A stretch of 64,000 bases of DNA from Tepidiforma sp. (GTDB lineage: Bacteria > Chloroflexota > Dehalococcoidia > Tepidiformales > Tepidiformaceae): NCBI RefSeq assembly GCF_026003995.1, contig NZ_BPIG01000002.1:835216-899215 (forward strand). Direction: 5' to 3'. Position numbers and translations under genes: made by a program. The notes beneath the pieces are model-generated. The model saw nothing but the letters and a program-made list of their open reading frames with translations. It was not told the DNA's origin and did not search any database. Positions 7,794 through 25,419 of the stretch are shown one piece after another; position 1 is the stretch's first letter, and every line of letters begins with the position of its first letter.

Positions 7794-10271
7794 ATGGCCG
7801 ATCGGTTTGACAAATTCACAGAACGGGCGCGGCGCGTCCTGACGCTCGCCCAGGAAGAAGCCCACCGCTTCAACCACAACTACATCGGCACCGAACACAT
7901 CCTCCTGGGACTCGTCCGCGAAGGCGACGGCGTCGCAGCTAAAGTCCTCGCCAACCTCGGCGTCGAGCTCAACAAGGTCCGCTCGGCCGTCGAATTCATC
8001 ATCGGCCGCGGCGACCGCACCGTCCTCGGCGAAATCGGGCTCACCCCGCGCGCCAAGAAGGTCATCGAGCTCGCCGTCGATGAGGCGCGCCGCCTCAACC
8101 ACAGCTACATCGGCACCGAGCACCTGCTCCTCGGCCTCGTCCGCGAGGGCGAAGGCATCGCCGCCGGCGTCCTCGAAAGCCTCGGCGTCAACCTCGAGCG
8201 CGTGCGCGCCGAAACGACCCGCATCCTCAGCCAGAGCGCGCCCCAGGCCGCGACCTCCGGCGCAGGTGCCCGCCAGGCGAGCCGCACTCCCACCGTCGAC
8301 CAGCTCGGCATCGACCTGACCGCCGCCGCCCGCAACGGTCAGCTCGACCCTGTCATCGGCCGCTCCAACGAACTCGAGCGCGTCGTCCAGATCCTCTCCC
8401 GCCGGACCAAGAACAACCCGGTGCTCATCGGCGAGCCGGGCGTCGGCAAGACCGCCATCGCCGAGCTGCTCGCCCAGCGGATCGTCTCCGGCGATGTCCC
8501 CGAGACGCTCCAGAACAAGCGCCTCCTCACCCTCGATATCGGCTCTCTCGTCGCCGGCACCAAGTACCGCGGCGAATTCGAAGAGCGCCTCAAGAAGGTC
8601 ATCGAGGAGATCAAGGCCGCCGGCAACTGCATCCTCTTCATTGATGAGCTCCACATGCTCGTCGGGGCCGGCGCCGCCGAAGGCGCCGTCGATGCCGCCA
8701 ACATCCTCAAGCCGTCACTCGCACGCGGCGAGCTCCAGTGCATCGGCGCCACCACCCTTGACGAGTACCGGAAGCACATCGAGCGCGACGCCGCCCTCGA
8801 GCGCCGCTTCCAGCCGGTCATGGTCGAAGAGCCGACCGTCGAAGAAGCTATCGAAATTCTCAAGGGCATCCGCCCGCGCTACGAAGAGCACCACAAGCTC
8901 AAGATCAGCGACGCTGCCCTCGTGGCCGCCGCCGAGCTCTCGGCCCGCTACGTCAGCGACCGCTACCTGCCCGATAAGGCGATCGACCTCATCGATGAGG
9001 CCGCCAGCCGCGTCCGCATCCGCCGCGCGGCCACCCCGCCTTCCCTTAAGGAAGCGATGAAGGGCCTCGAAAGCCTCCGCCGCGAAAAGGAACAGGCGAT
9101 CGCCGCCCAGCAGTACGAATACGCCGCTGAGCTCCGCGACCGCGAGGTCAAGCTCCAGGACAAAATCCGCGAGATGGGCGAGTGGGAGGAGGGCGAGGCC
9201 GGTATCGCGACCCCCGTCGTCACCGAAGAGGACGTCGCCGAGGTCGTCTCGATGTGGACCGGCATCCCCGTCGCCCGCATCGCCAGCGAAGAAAGCGCAC
9301 GCCTCCTCCGCATGGAGGAAGCCCTCCGCAGCCGCGTCATCGGCCAGGACGAAGCGATCGAAACCATCGCCCGCGCCGTCCGCCGGGCCCGCGCCGGCCT
9401 CAAGGACCCGCGCCGCCCAATCGGCGTCTTCCTCTTCTGCGGGCCCACTGGCGTCGGCAAGACGGAGCTCGCCCGCGCCCTCGCCGAGTTCATGTTCGGC
9501 TCGCAGGACAACATGATTAAGCTCGACATGAGCGAGTTCAGCGAGAAGCACACCGTCTCGCGGCTCGTCGGCGCGCCCCCCGGCTACGTCGGCTACGACG
9601 ACGGCGGCCAGCTCACGGACACCGTCCGCCGCAAGAGCTACTGCCTCGTCCTCCTCGACGAAATCGAAAAGGCGCACCCCGAAGTCTTCAACCTGCTCCT
9701 CCAGATCTTCGATGAGGGCCGCCTCTCCGATGCCAAGGGCCGGAAGGTCGACTTCCGCAACACCATCATCATCATGACCTCCAACGTCGGGTCCGACCTC
9801 ATCAAGAAAGACAGCGCCCTTGGCTTCGCCACCACGACCGACGAGGTCAAGACCCACGAAGAGCGCTACCAGCGCATGAAGGAGAAGGTCCTCACCGAGC
9901 TGAAGAACGTCTTCAAGCCCGAGTTCCTGAACCGCATCGACAGCACGGTCGTCTTCCGCTCCCTCACCAAGGAAGACATCCGGAAGATCGTCGACAACGA
10001 ACTCAAGAAGGTCGAGAAGACGCTCAATCAGAAGGGTGTCCGCCTCGAAGTCACCGAGGCCGGCAAGGACTGGCTCGGCGAGAAGGGCTACGACGAAGTG
10101 TTCGGCGCTCGCCCGCTCCGCCGCGTCATCCAGGACAACATCGAAGACCGCCTCAGCGAGATGCTCCTCGCTGGCGACTTCGGTACCGGCGACAGGGTCA
10201 AGGTCGACCGCAACCCCGATGCGGACGAACTCACCATCGAAACCGTCCGCGAACCCCAGCCCGTCGGCTAA
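7794..10271 (+). CDS. clpC: ATP-dependent Clp protease ATPase subunit ClpC
   Basis: 825 residues, full length for ClpC. Two Clp_N repeats (residues about 1-75 and 80-148, each with an IGTEH(I/L)LLGLVREG motif) bind adaptors. AAA+ domain D1 has Walker A GEPGVGKT (213-220) and [12 protein letters not shown]. The UVR-like middle domain ([21 protein letters not shown]) follows at about 425-450, and D2 has Walker A GPTGVGKT (about 549-556), [14 protein letters not shown] and sensor 2 near [10 protein letters not shown]. It unfolds proteins for ClpP. The ribosome site GGGAAGGGA lies just before ATG. Its last 240 codons are duplicated at 12704-13416. The frame is free of indels, unlike its neighbours. 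Confidence 0.97.
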   Translation: MADRFDKFTERARRVLTLAQEEAHRFNHNYIGTEHILLGLVREGDGVAAKVLANLGVELNKVRSAVEFIIGRGDRTVLGEIGLTPRAKKVIELAVDEARRLNHSYIGTEHLLLGLVREGEGIAAGVLESLGVNLERVRAETTRILSQSAPQAATSGAGARQASRTPTVDQLGIDLTAAARNGQLDPVIGRSNELERVVQILSRRTKNNPVLIGEPGVGKTAIAELLAQRIVSGDVPETLQNKRLLTLDIGSLVAGTKYRGEFEERLKKVIEEIKAAGNCILFIDELHMLVGAGAAEGAVDAANILKPSLARGELQCIGATTLDEYRKHIERDAALERRFQPVMVEEPTVEEAIEILKGIRPRYEEHHKLKISDAALVAAAELSARYVSDRYLPDKAIDLIDEAASRVRIRRAATPPSLKEAMKGLESLRREKEQAIAAQQYEYAAELRDREVKLQDKIREMGEWEEGEAGIATPVVTEEDVAEVVSMWTGIPVARIASEESARLLRMEEALRSRVIGQDEAIETIARAVRRARAGLKDPRRPIGVFLFCGPTGVGKTELARALAEFMFGSQDNMIKLDMSEFSEKHTVSRLVGAPPGYVGYDDGGQLTDTVRRKSYCLVLLDEIEKAHPEVFNLLLQIFDEGRLSDAKGRKVDFRNTIIIMTSNVGSDLIKKDSALGFATTTDEVKTHEERYQRMKEKVLTELKNVFKPEFLNRIDSTVVFRSLTKEDIRKIVDNELKKVEKTLNQKGVRLEVTEAGKDWLGEKGYDEVFGARPLRRVIQDNIEDRLSEMLLAGDFGTGDRVKVDRNPDADELTIETVREPQPVG

Positions 10272-10297
10272 CCCCCGGCGGTCAACACACCCAACAC

Positions 10298-10323
10298 GAG
10301 GGGCCGGTGCAAACCGGCCCCTC
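10298..10323 (+). terminator. Hairpin terminator after clpC
   Basis: GAGGGGCCGGT (10298-10308), loop GCAA, ACCGGCCCCTC (10313-10323): an 11-base perfect stem. The following sequence is only moderately T-rich (TCGTATGTCTGTTTC), so efficiency is uncertain. Confidence 0.7.
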
Positions 10324-10362
10324 GCTCGTATGTCTGTTTCTCCGCCACGTAAAGGAAGCCCC

Positions 10363-10391
10363 TTGACAGTTAGTCTTCAATGAGCCAGACT
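10363..10391 (+). promoter_or_regulatory. Possible promoter of the secreted-protein island
   Basis: A perfect TTGACA (10363-10368) with a weak CAGACT 17 bases downstream (10386-10391), 31 bases before the ATG at 10423. The -35 is unusually good for this window, the -10 poor. Position after the clpC terminator and before the first island gene supports it. Confidence 0.4.
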
Positions 10392-10422
10392 GCCGCGAAT
10401 TTCATCCTGATGAAGTGGCGTT

Positions 10423-11112
10423 ATGCGGGTAACATCATTGCTTGCTGTCGTGACATTGGCGATCGCGTTCTCAGTCATGCTTACCGCGCTGGCTGCGGCG
10501 GACGGCCCCCGCGGCTGGTCTGACGAGGTGCCGGGCCCGGAGCGCGGGCCGTCGGGACAGACCGGACAACTGACCTGGCTAGAGAATCCGGCGAGGCCGT
10601 ACGCGGGAGGGGCAGAACAGGTCGGGCCGTATCGGCTGCTGCCTCCGGGCACTCTCTACATTGAGCGGACCTATCCTGGTGACACCGGCGCGCGAGACTT
10701 TGCGGAGACTTCGTCGCCGGACGTCCTTCGTCGCTCTGCGCTCTATTTCGAGCCGCTCCCAGGGTTTTCCGTTTCAAGCGAGCGAGGAACCGTCCGCGAC
10801 GGGCAGGTCATCGGGATTGATTCCTACTGGAAAAATGATGCCGGTGATGCGCTCATCGTCTCTTCCGCTGCCGTCCCAGACTGGATGTTGCCGCTCGATG
10901 TCTACCTCTATCCCACGGACAGCCCCCTGGAAGTTTTCACCACCACCATCGCTGGCCGACCGGCTATCGTTGAACAACCCTCGGCTGGCCCTGCCCCCAA
11001 CGTTGGTTACGTTCGCGTATGGCTGGAAGGCCAGGAGATCGTTCTGCGGTCGCCTTCCATGGGTCAAGACAGGCTCATTGACCTGGCTGCCAGGCTTGTC
11101 GGAGGTGAGTAG
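10423..11112 (+). CDS. Secreted hypothetical protein
   Basis: 229 residues beginning MRVTSLLAVVTLAIAFSVML, a classical signal peptide likely cut after the ALAAA run near residue 26. The mature part has Pro/Gly-rich stretches and alternating hydrophobic residues suggestive of beta structure (for example GFSVSSERGTVRDGQVIGID). No family was recognised. It is the first gene of a three-gene group of exported proteins (10423-12231) packed end to end; the next start lies two bases after its stop. Base composition is less extreme and third positions are less uniformly C/G than in clpC, which fits an acquired segment. Confidence 0.65.
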   Translation: MRVTSLLAVVTLAIAFSVMLTALAAADGPRGWSDEVPGPERGPSGQTGQLTWLENPARPYAGGAEQVGPYRLLPPGTLYIERTYPGDTGARDFAETSSPDVLRRSALYFEPLPGFSVSSERGTVRDGQVIGIDSYWKNDAGDALIVSSAAVPDWMLPLDVYLYPTDSPLEVFTTTIAGRPAIVEQPSAGPAPNVGYVRVWLEGQEIVLRSPSMGQDRLIDLAARLVGGE

Positions 11113-11113
11113 C

Positions 11114-11803
11114 ATGCCCACCAGTCTTTATCCCCGGCTGGCAACGGGCATTGCCCTCATGCTGCTGGCCGTGGCATCGGCGGTCGCGCTCCCCAGCCCT
11201 GCTAACGCGGCAAGCGGAGACATTCGTGTGATCGTGGGAATGGCCACAACCGAGGCCACCCTCACGTACCATCCGCACGCTTGCGGAACCGCGTATTGGC
11301 ACTGTGATGAAGGAAATCACCCGAACAATACCGCGTTAGACCTGACGAACACCACCGGCGCAACCGGGGGCGCAGCAGTCTACTTCCAGTCCTACACCCG
11401 GTCAGGCTACGCCTATGGCGTCATTACCAATCACCAATACGGGACCAGTGCCTGTCCCGGGGCGGACGTGGCGCTGTGGGTCCCGTATCCCGATTCCTCT
11501 GTCGGGACTTGGATTGGCTACGTGAATTTCGTTCAGGTCAATGTTAGCCAAACTTTCGGCACTGGCTTCTACGTAAGCGGCGGAGGTTGGACTATCCAAC
11601 CAATCGGTTCAGTCGTGTCGGGCCCGGGAACCGGCAATTGCAACTCCACTGGAAGCCATTTGCACCAGAGCGGCACGCACAATGCGCCCTTCTTGTGGAC
11701 CAACTGGGCGGTTGATGCCGACGATGATCCCTCGGTTCCGGGCGTGCAGATAAACCCGACGGGTGACTCGTCCCAAAACTGGTTGCACTGGATCACCTAC
11801 TGA
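11114..11803 (+). CDS. Secreted protein, putative M23-like peptidase
   Basis: 229 residues with GGAGGTGAG directly upstream of ATG. Residues 1-32 are a signal peptide ending in NAAS-type cleavage. The mature part has a segment H-x5-A-L-D-L (about 77-84) and, near residue 187, STGSHLHQSG. In M23/LytM metallopeptidases the zinc ligands lie in an H-x3-D motif and in a late STGxHLH motif, so this protein resembles a divergent M23 domain; catalytic competence is uncertain because the linking sequence is unusual and Cys-rich. M23 enzymes cut peptidoglycan or other peptides outside the cell. It sits between two other exported proteins, overlapping the next start by one base (TGATG). Confidence 0.6.
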   Translation: MPTSLYPRLATGIALMLLAVASAVALPSPANAASGDIRVIVGMATTEATLTYHPHACGTAYWHCDEGNHPNNTALDLTNTTGATGGAAVYFQSYTRSGYAYGVITNHQYGTSACPGADVALWVPYPDSSVGTWIGYVNFVQVNVSQTFGTGFYVSGGGWTIQPIGSVVSGPGTGNCNSTGSHLHQSGTHNAPFLWTNWAVDADDDPSVPGVQINPTGDSSQNWLHWITY

Positions 11804-12231
11804 TGGCTCATGCCCGCATTCTCGTCCTGATCGCCATCCTGACCGTCGCCGTTCCGGTCCTCGCCGCCTGCGGCGGTGGTGGGAGCCGCGACACCGCGCC
11901 AGCACCGCCGTCCGAAACCACTGCCAGCGTCACCCCCGCCGCGTCGCCTTCCTCGAACGGCAGCACCACCACGCTCCCGCCCGGCGTGCAGAGCGGAATC
12001 GAAGCCTTCGTTCATGACCAGGGCGGCGTCTACATCGGCGAATGCCCCGGGGAATGGAAGCCGCGCGGCGACACCCCTGAGTGGTGCCACACCCGCGAGT
12101 CGGACCAGGGCCAGCGCTTCGAGGTGAACGTCGGCGTGGCCGGGAGCGACTACATCTTCCACCTCGTGTTCGAGAAGGACACGTCCGGAAACTGGCAGCT
12201 CATCTCGTCGGAGCAGGCCGGGAACACCTAG
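11803..12231 (+). CDS. Lipoprotein, hypothetical
   Basis: 142 residues. The N-terminus MAHARILVLIAILTVAVPVLAAC has a hydrophobic core and a lipobox LAAC (Cys23) followed by GGGG, so it should be lipid-anchored. Residues 27-60 are a Ser/Thr/Pro linker. The C-terminal domain (about 62-140) has two cysteines (ECPGEW and WCHTRE) that could form a disulfide, and a FEVNVGVAGSDYIFHLVFEKD strand pattern. No family recognised. ATG overlaps the stop of the putative peptidase, so the two are probably co-translated. It is the last complete gene before a region of relics. Confidence 0.65.
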   Translation: MAHARILVLIAILTVAVPVLAACGGGGSRDTAPAPPSETTASVTPAASPSSNGSTTTLPPGVQSGIEAFVHDQGGVYIGECPGEWKPRGDTPEWCHTRESDQGQRFEVNVGVAGSDYIFHLVFEKDTSGNWQLISSEQAGNT

Positions 12232-12346
12232 GCCAGCCAGTGCTGCTCGTCGCCTACATCCTCGTTCCCCGCGCTCTTCATGCGCTGGAACCGCGACATG
12301 CGCTCGGCGCGTCGCCTGTTGCAACCCTCTAGCTGGAATGCCAACA

Positions 12347-12640
12347 ATGGCTCACCAACATGAAAGAAGGTCGCATGCCCTGCTCGTCCCCGAAAACTCC
12401 CTTATCACCCCGGGTCCCGAGTCCGTCCGCGAACTCGCCATCCGCATGGCGCGCCTGACCATCAAGGCGATGTAGCCCGACGACGAGATGCGCTCGGCCC
12501 TGCGCTCCGCCTACGCCTGCAACGCCGACTCCCTCACCGCCGCCGGCCACGTCGTCGCCCTTGAGTTCGCGACGATCGCCGCAGCCAACACCTACTGGCG
12601 CTACCGCGAAGCCGCGCCTACTCCCCGGTTTCCGCAGCCA
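12347..12640 (+). pseudogene. Decayed ORF with an in-frame stop
   Basis: From ATG 12347 a frame reads 42 codons (MAHQHERRSHALLVPENSL...) to a TAG at 12473-12475, then continues in the same frame as protein-like sequence (PDDEMRSALRSAYACN and AANTYWRYREA) to about 12640. The continuity across the stop suggests a former gene of about 95 residues. The family is not recognised. Between 12232 and 12346 nothing convincing was seen. Confidence 0.35.
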
Positions 12641-12702
12641 ACTCGGCGGCCTGTAGCAGGGTGCGGCCGGTGGGCTGGAGGTCGAGGCGGGTGCAGTGGA
12701 GA
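12618..12702 (-). pseudogene. 3'-terminal remnant of an unknown gene
   Basis: Read on the minus strand from the junction at 12702, one frame gives a protein-like end (LHCTRLDLQPTGRTLLQAAE...) and a TAG at 12618-12620. It abuts the broken edge of the clpC copy exactly at 12703/12704, so only the last 27 or so codons survive. Family not recognised; the match to real coding sequence is by amino-acid character only. Confidence 0.35.
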
Positions 12703-12703
12703 G

Positions 12704-13416
12704 CCGTCTCGCGGCTCGTCGGCGCGCCCCCCGGCTACGTCGGCTACGACGACGGCGGCCAGCTCACCGATACCGTCCGCCGCAAGAGCTACTGCCTCAT
12801 CCTCCTCGACGAAATCGAGAAGGCGCACCCCGAAGTCTTCAACCTCCTGCTCCAGATCTTCGACGAGGGCCGCCTCGCCGATGCCAAGGGGCGGAAGGTC
12901 GACTTCCGCAACACCATCATCATCATGACCTCGAACGTCGGGTCCGACCTCATCAAGAAGGACAGCGCGCTCGGCTTCGCCACCACGACCGACGAGCTCA
13001 AGACCCACGAAGAGCGCTACCAGCGCATGAAAGACAAGGTGCTCGCCGAGCTGAAGAACGTCTTCAAGCCCGAGTTCCTCAACCGCATCGACAGCACCGT
13101 CGTCTTCCGCTCGCTCACCAAGGAAGACATCCGGAAGATCGTCGACAACGAACTCAAGAAGGTCGAACGGACCCTCAACCAGAAGGGTGTCCGCATGGAA
13201 GTCACCGACGCCGGCAAGGACTGGCTCGGCGAAAAGGGCTACGACCCCGTCTTCGGCGCCCGGCCGCTCCGCCGCGTCATCCAGGACAACATCGAAGACC
13301 GCCTCAGCGAAATGCTCCTCTCCGGGCAGTTCGCCGCCGGCGATACCATCCGCATCGACGCCGAAGACGGCCAGCTCAAGATCGAGCCGATCCGCGAGCC
13401 GCAGCCTGTCGGCTGA
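12704..13416 (+). pseudogene. Truncated second copy of the clpC 3' end
   Basis: Sequence matches clpC codons from about residue 586 to the stop (nucleotides 9553-10271), with mostly synonymous differences and the same PQPVG ending. It keeps the D2 Walker B (LLDEIEKAH), sensor 1 and the C-terminal subdomain, but lacks both Clp_N repeats, all of D1, the middle domain and the D2 Walker A, so it cannot be a working ATPase. An ATG at 12661 could give a fused 251-residue product whose first 15 residues come from the unrelated junction. Differences are mainly silent, so the copy was either selected for a while or replaced recently by gene conversion. The rpoB promoter lies 70 bases downstream. Confidence 0.85.
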
Positions 13417-13438
13417 CCCCGCTCCCGCGCAGCGCACG

Positions 13439-13470
13439 GCGGCCCCTCACCGGAGGGGCCGCCGCCGTTT
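13439..13470 (+). terminator. Hairpin terminator after the clpC copy
   Basis: GCGGCCCCT and AGGGGCCGC form a strong stem around CACCGG, followed by CGCCGTTTTCCCC. It separates the clpC copy from the rpoB promoter. From 13513 to 13728 I see only the rpoB leader, with no ORF or recognised structure. Confidence 0.65.
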
Positions 13471-13483
13471 TCCCCCGCGCCTC

Positions 13484-13512
13484 TTGACCGGCTGGCGCCG
13501 CGCGCCAATACT
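13484..13512 (+). promoter_or_regulatory. Promoter of rpoBC
   Basis: TTGACC (13484-13489), 17-base spacer, AATACT (13507-13512). Five and four consensus matches. The leader to the rpoB ATG would be about 210 bases, long enough to hold regulation, but no conserved element was recognised. Confidence 0.55.
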
Positions 13513-13728
13513 CCCTCACGACAACCGCTGCGATCGCCCCCGCAGAACACTCCCGCCTGTGGGTAGGGGTCCTGTTTGCTGCAGCTCCCGCCGTTGACGC
13601 CATCTCCCCGAGCGCACTACGATGGTAGACGGCTCGCTATGCCCATTGCGTTCCCCTCTTCCCCCGTCCCGCGGCTCCCTGCCGCTCTGTGCCATTCGCC
13701 CCATCAGTCCTGAAGGAGTTGCCACAGG

Positions 13729-22057
<8,329 letters not shown>

Positions 22058-22090
22058 CGGCGAGCACATCGCCGTTCGCCCGCCGAGACG

Positions 22091-22124
22091 AAGGGGAGGG
22101 GCCGCGCGGCCCCTCCCCTTTTTT
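22091..22124 (+). terminator. Intrinsic terminator after rpoC
   Basis: AGGGGAGGGGCCGC paired with GCGGCCCCTCCCCT, immediately followed by six or more T. Perfect 14-base arms. It may also limit read-through from the convergent radical SAM gene. Confidence 0.9.
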
Positions 22125-22177
22125 GCTTTTGCGACTTTTGCTGTTGCGGTGCCCGTCCCCGGAGAGCGTGCCGCCCC

Positions 22178-24089
22178 CTACACCAGCTCGAGCAGCTCGC
22201 CCTCGTACTTCCGCGCGCCCCGGCGCAGCTCCGCCAGCTTCCCCACCTTCACCACGCAGTCCGCCACGCCCTTCTCCCCGCGCAGCGCGTCGAAGTTCTG
22301 CATCCCGCAGACGTTGCAGGCCCCGTGATGGCAATCGCCCACCGTCTTCGTCGAATGCACCGCCTGCCACTGGCCGCGCAGGTACGCCTTCGTCACGCCG
22401 CAATCGATGTGGTCCCACGGCAGCGGCTCCCGCGTGTCCCACTCCCGGTGCGCGAACCACGCCGGGTCAACCCCCGCCGCCGCGAACGCCGCCTGCCACG
22501 TCTCGAAGCTGAAGTGCTCGCTCCAGGCGTCGAACTTCGCGCCGCGCCGCCACGCCCTCGTACACCGCCTCCGCAACGCTCCGGTCGCCACGCGAAAGCA
22601 CCGCCTCGATGAAGCTGTCCCGCGGGTCGTTCCAGCTGAACTCCACGCCGGCGGCCCGGCAGCCGTCCTTCAGCAGGAAGTGCTTCGGCTCCAGCTCCTC
22701 CGCCGTATCCTGCCGTGCCCACTGGAACGGGGTATGCGGCTTCGGCACCAGGTTGCTCGTGCTCACGCGGACGCGCGCCCGCCCGCCGACGTACTTCTTC
22801 CCGATCGCCTTCACCTGCTTGCCCAGCTCCACGATCCCGCCACGTCTTCCATCGTCTCCGTCGGCAGGCCGACCATGAAGTACATCTTGATGCCCGTCCA
22901 GCCCCGCTGGAACGCGTTTTCCGCCGCCCCGAGCAGGTCGGCGTCACTCACGAGCTTGTTGATCGCGTTCCGCAGCCGCTGCGAACCCGCCTCCGGCGCC
23001 AGCGTCAGCGTGTGCTTCTTCCCCCTTCGCAATCGCGTTTGCCACGTCCACCGAGAACGTATCGACGCGCGTGCTCGGCAGGCTCACCTTCAGGTTCGGG
23101 AAGCGTTCCGTGAGCGCCTGCACCATCGGCACGATCTCGCTGTGGTCCGTCGTGCTCAGCGAAAGCAGCGAAAGCTCGTCGTAGCCCGTGTTCGCCATCA
23201 GGTCCGCCGCCGCCTGCACCACCTCCGCCGGCGAACGCTCCCGCGTCGGCCGATAAATCATCCCGGCCTGGCAGAAGCGGCAGCCCTGCGTGCAGCCGCG
23301 CTGGATCTCCACCGCCGCCCGGTCGTGGATCGTCTGCAGGAACGGCACGATCGGCTGCACGAGCGGCGGCGGCAGCTGCTCCACGATCCGCCGCCGGATG
23401 ACAGCCGGCGCCTCCGGCACGAGCGGCTCCAGCCCCGCGAAGTGGCCTGCATCGTCGTACCGCGCCTCGTAGAACCGCGGGACGTAAACGCCCGGCATTC
23501 GCAGCAGGTCGCGCAGCCGCTGCTCCCGCGGCGTGCGCTCGCGCTTCCACTCCCGCACGAGGTCGGCCAGCTCCACCACCGCGTCCTCCCCCTCCCCGAG
23601 CACGAACGCGTCGATGAACAGCGCCATCGGCTCCGGGTTGAATGCCCCGCTGCCGCCCGCGATCACGATTGGGTCGTCCTCGCCGCGCTCCCGCGCCAGC
23701 ACCGGGATGCCCGCGAGGTCGAGCATGTTCAGCACGTTCGTGTACGTCATCTCGTACTGGAACGTGAACCCGACGATGTCGAACTCCCGCAGCGGGTGCC
23801 GCGTCTCGAGGCTCCAGAGCGGCACGCCCTCGCGCCGCATCTCCGCTTCCATGTCGTCCCACGGCGCGAACACGCGCTCACAGGCGACGTCCTCGATGCG
23901 GTTCAGGATGTCGTACAGGATGCCGAGCCCCATGTTCGACATCCCGATGTCGTAGGCATCCGGGTACGCCAGCGCGATGCGGACCGCCGCCGCGTCCCAG
24001 TCCTTCGTTACGCTGTTCCATTCGCCCCCGGTGTACCGCGAGGGCTTCGAAACGCGCCGGAGCAGGTCGTCGATGGTCACCGTCGGCAT
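22178..24089 (-). CDS. B12-binding radical SAM protein (TIGR03960-type), three apparent indels
   Basis: Starts MPTVTIDDLLRRV at ATG 24089, five bases after GGAGGT. Corrected length 636 residues. The N-terminal half has a cobalamin-binding-like Rossmann region (YPDAYDIGMSNMGL, VGFTFQYEMTYTNVL); the radical SAM cysteines are in CTQGCRFCQAG (about 280). A C-terminal cysteine set (DCHHGACNVCGMQ) could bind another cluster. The frame breaks at about 23023 (extra base in a run of five C), 22840 (missing base) and 22555 (extra base); corrected joints read through TIGR03960-like sequence (MEDV-GIVELGKQV, AVYE-AWRRGAKFDAW). Members are often next to a DUF2344 gene for tRNA or cofactor modification, which is not present here. 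The reaction is unknown. Confidence 0.82.
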
Positions 24090-24172
24090 GCCGCCACCTC
24101 CACGCAGCGGGTGAGAAACACTGCAGGCAAGCATCCATCGTAGCAGCCGCGCCCCCTCCCACCCAAGCCGGG

Positions 24173-24201
24173 CTGACCATGCCGCCCGCCTGCGCGATAC
24201 T
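24173..24201 (+). promoter_or_regulatory. Leaderless-type promoter of ispD
   Basis: CTGACC (24173-24178), exactly 17 bases, GATACT (24196-24201). The -10 box ends six bases before the GTG start at 24208, so transcription would start at the initiation codon. No Shine-Dalgarno is present. Confidence 0.55.
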
Positions 24202-24207
24202 GCCCGC

Positions 24208-24883
24208 GTGCCCACCGATGCCGTCATCGTCGCGGCCGGCGCCTCCACCCGCTTCGGCGCCGCCGATAAGCTGACCGCCGACTGCGCCGGCCGGCCCCTC
24301 ATCGCCTGGTCGCTCTCCGCCTTCGAAGCCGTCAGCGGCCTCGGCTGCCTCGTCATCGTCGCTGCTCCCGGCCGCGAAGCCGAGTTCGAGGCGCTCGCCG
24401 CGCAGTGGTGTCCCCGCGCCTGCTTCCGGGTCGTCCCCGGGGGCGCGCGCCGCCGCGACAGTGTCGAAGCCGGCCTCCGCGCCTGCGCCTCCCGCTACGT
24501 CGCCATCCACGACGGCGCGCGCCCCCTCGTGACGCCCGCCATCGTCGAGCGCGTCATCGCCGCCGCCGAGGGGCCGCCCCGGCGCCATCGCCGCCGTCCC
24601 CGTCACCGACACCATCAAAGAAGTGCGCGGCGGCGTCATCGTCGGCCACCCCGACCGCTCGCTGCTCTGGGCCGCGCAGACGCCCCAGGTGGTCCTCCGC
24701 CAGGCCTGGCTCGATGCCGCCGCCATGTCCGACGACGACGAAACCGACGACGCCGCCATGCTCAGCCGCCTCGGCCTCGAATGCGCCGTCGTCGAAGGCA
24801 GCCACGACAACCTCAAAGTCACCCGCCCGCTCGACCTCGACATCGCTGCCCGTCTCCTCGCCGCCCGGGGGGATGCCCCGTGA
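24208..24883 (+). CDS. ispD: 2-C-methyl-D-erythritol 4-phosphate cytidylyltransferase, one +1 insertion
   Basis: Third step of the DXP isoprenoid pathway: joins CTP and MEP to give CDP-ME. GTG start. The nucleotide-binding signature is VIVAAGASTRFGAADK (6-21), followed by ARRRDSVEAGL and HDGARPLVTP. The frame shifts at a GGGG run near 24571; with one G removed the protein continues GAIAAVPVTDTIKEV and ends at 24883, 224 residues, normal for IspD. Thus the apparent break is probably an error. Stop and ispF start overlap as GTGA, the usual ispD-ispF arrangement. Confidence 0.92.
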
Positions 24884-25362
24884 GCGCGCCCTTCCGGGTC
24901 GGCATCGGCGAGGACCTCCACCCCGTCGACGATTCCCGCCACCTCATCCTCGGCGGCGTCATCATCGAAGAAGGGCCCGGCCTGCGCGGCCACAGCGACG
25001 CCGACGTCCTCCTCCACGCCATCACCGACGCGGTGCTCGGCGCCGCCGCCCTCGGCGATATCGGCCAGCACTTCCCGCCCGCCGACCCGCGCTACGCCCA
25101 CGCCGATAGCGCCGACTTCCTCCGCACCGCGCTCCGCCTCGCCCGCGAAGCCGGCTGGCACCCCGGCAACATCGACGCCGTCATCCGTGCCGAGCGGCCC
25201 CGCCTCGCGCCCTACATCCCCCACATCCGCGAGCGCATCGCCGCCATCGCCGGCCTCGAGCCCGCCGCCGTCAGCGTCAAAGCGAAGACGGGCGAGGGCC
25301 TCGACGCCGTCGGCCGCGGCGAGGCGATGGCCGCCGTCGCCGTCGTCCTGCTCTACCGCTGA
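24880..25362 (+). CDS. ispF: 2-C-methyl-D-erythritol 2,4-cyclodiphosphate synthase
   Basis: Cyclises CDP-ME-2-phosphate in the DXP pathway. 160 residues from a GTG that overlaps the ispD stop by four bases. Metal ligands are in GEDLHPVDD (Asp and His about 10-12) and the GHSDADVLLHAITDA motif (His44). The trimer's conserved DIGQHFPP and VKAKTGEGLDAVGRGE motifs are intact. No frame disturbance. Translationally coupled to ispD. Confidence 0.97.
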   Translation: MSAPFRVGIGEDLHPVDDSRHLILGGVIIEEGPGLRGHSDADVLLHAITDAVLGAAALGDIGQHFPPADPRYAHADSADFLRTALRLAREAGWHPGNIDAVIRAERPRLAPYIPHIRERIAAIAGLEPAAVSVKAKTGEGLDAVGRGEAMAAVAVVLLYR

Positions 25363-25419
25363 ACCTTCCCTTCTCCGCCGGCTCGTGCCCGTAGCCGCCC
25401 CCGGGGCTAGGCTGGAAGC

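Noticed and set aside
12661..13416. A functional short ClpC ATPase
   Set aside because: It lacks all N-terminal repeats, D1 and the D2 Walker A, and its first codons come from unrelated junction DNA.
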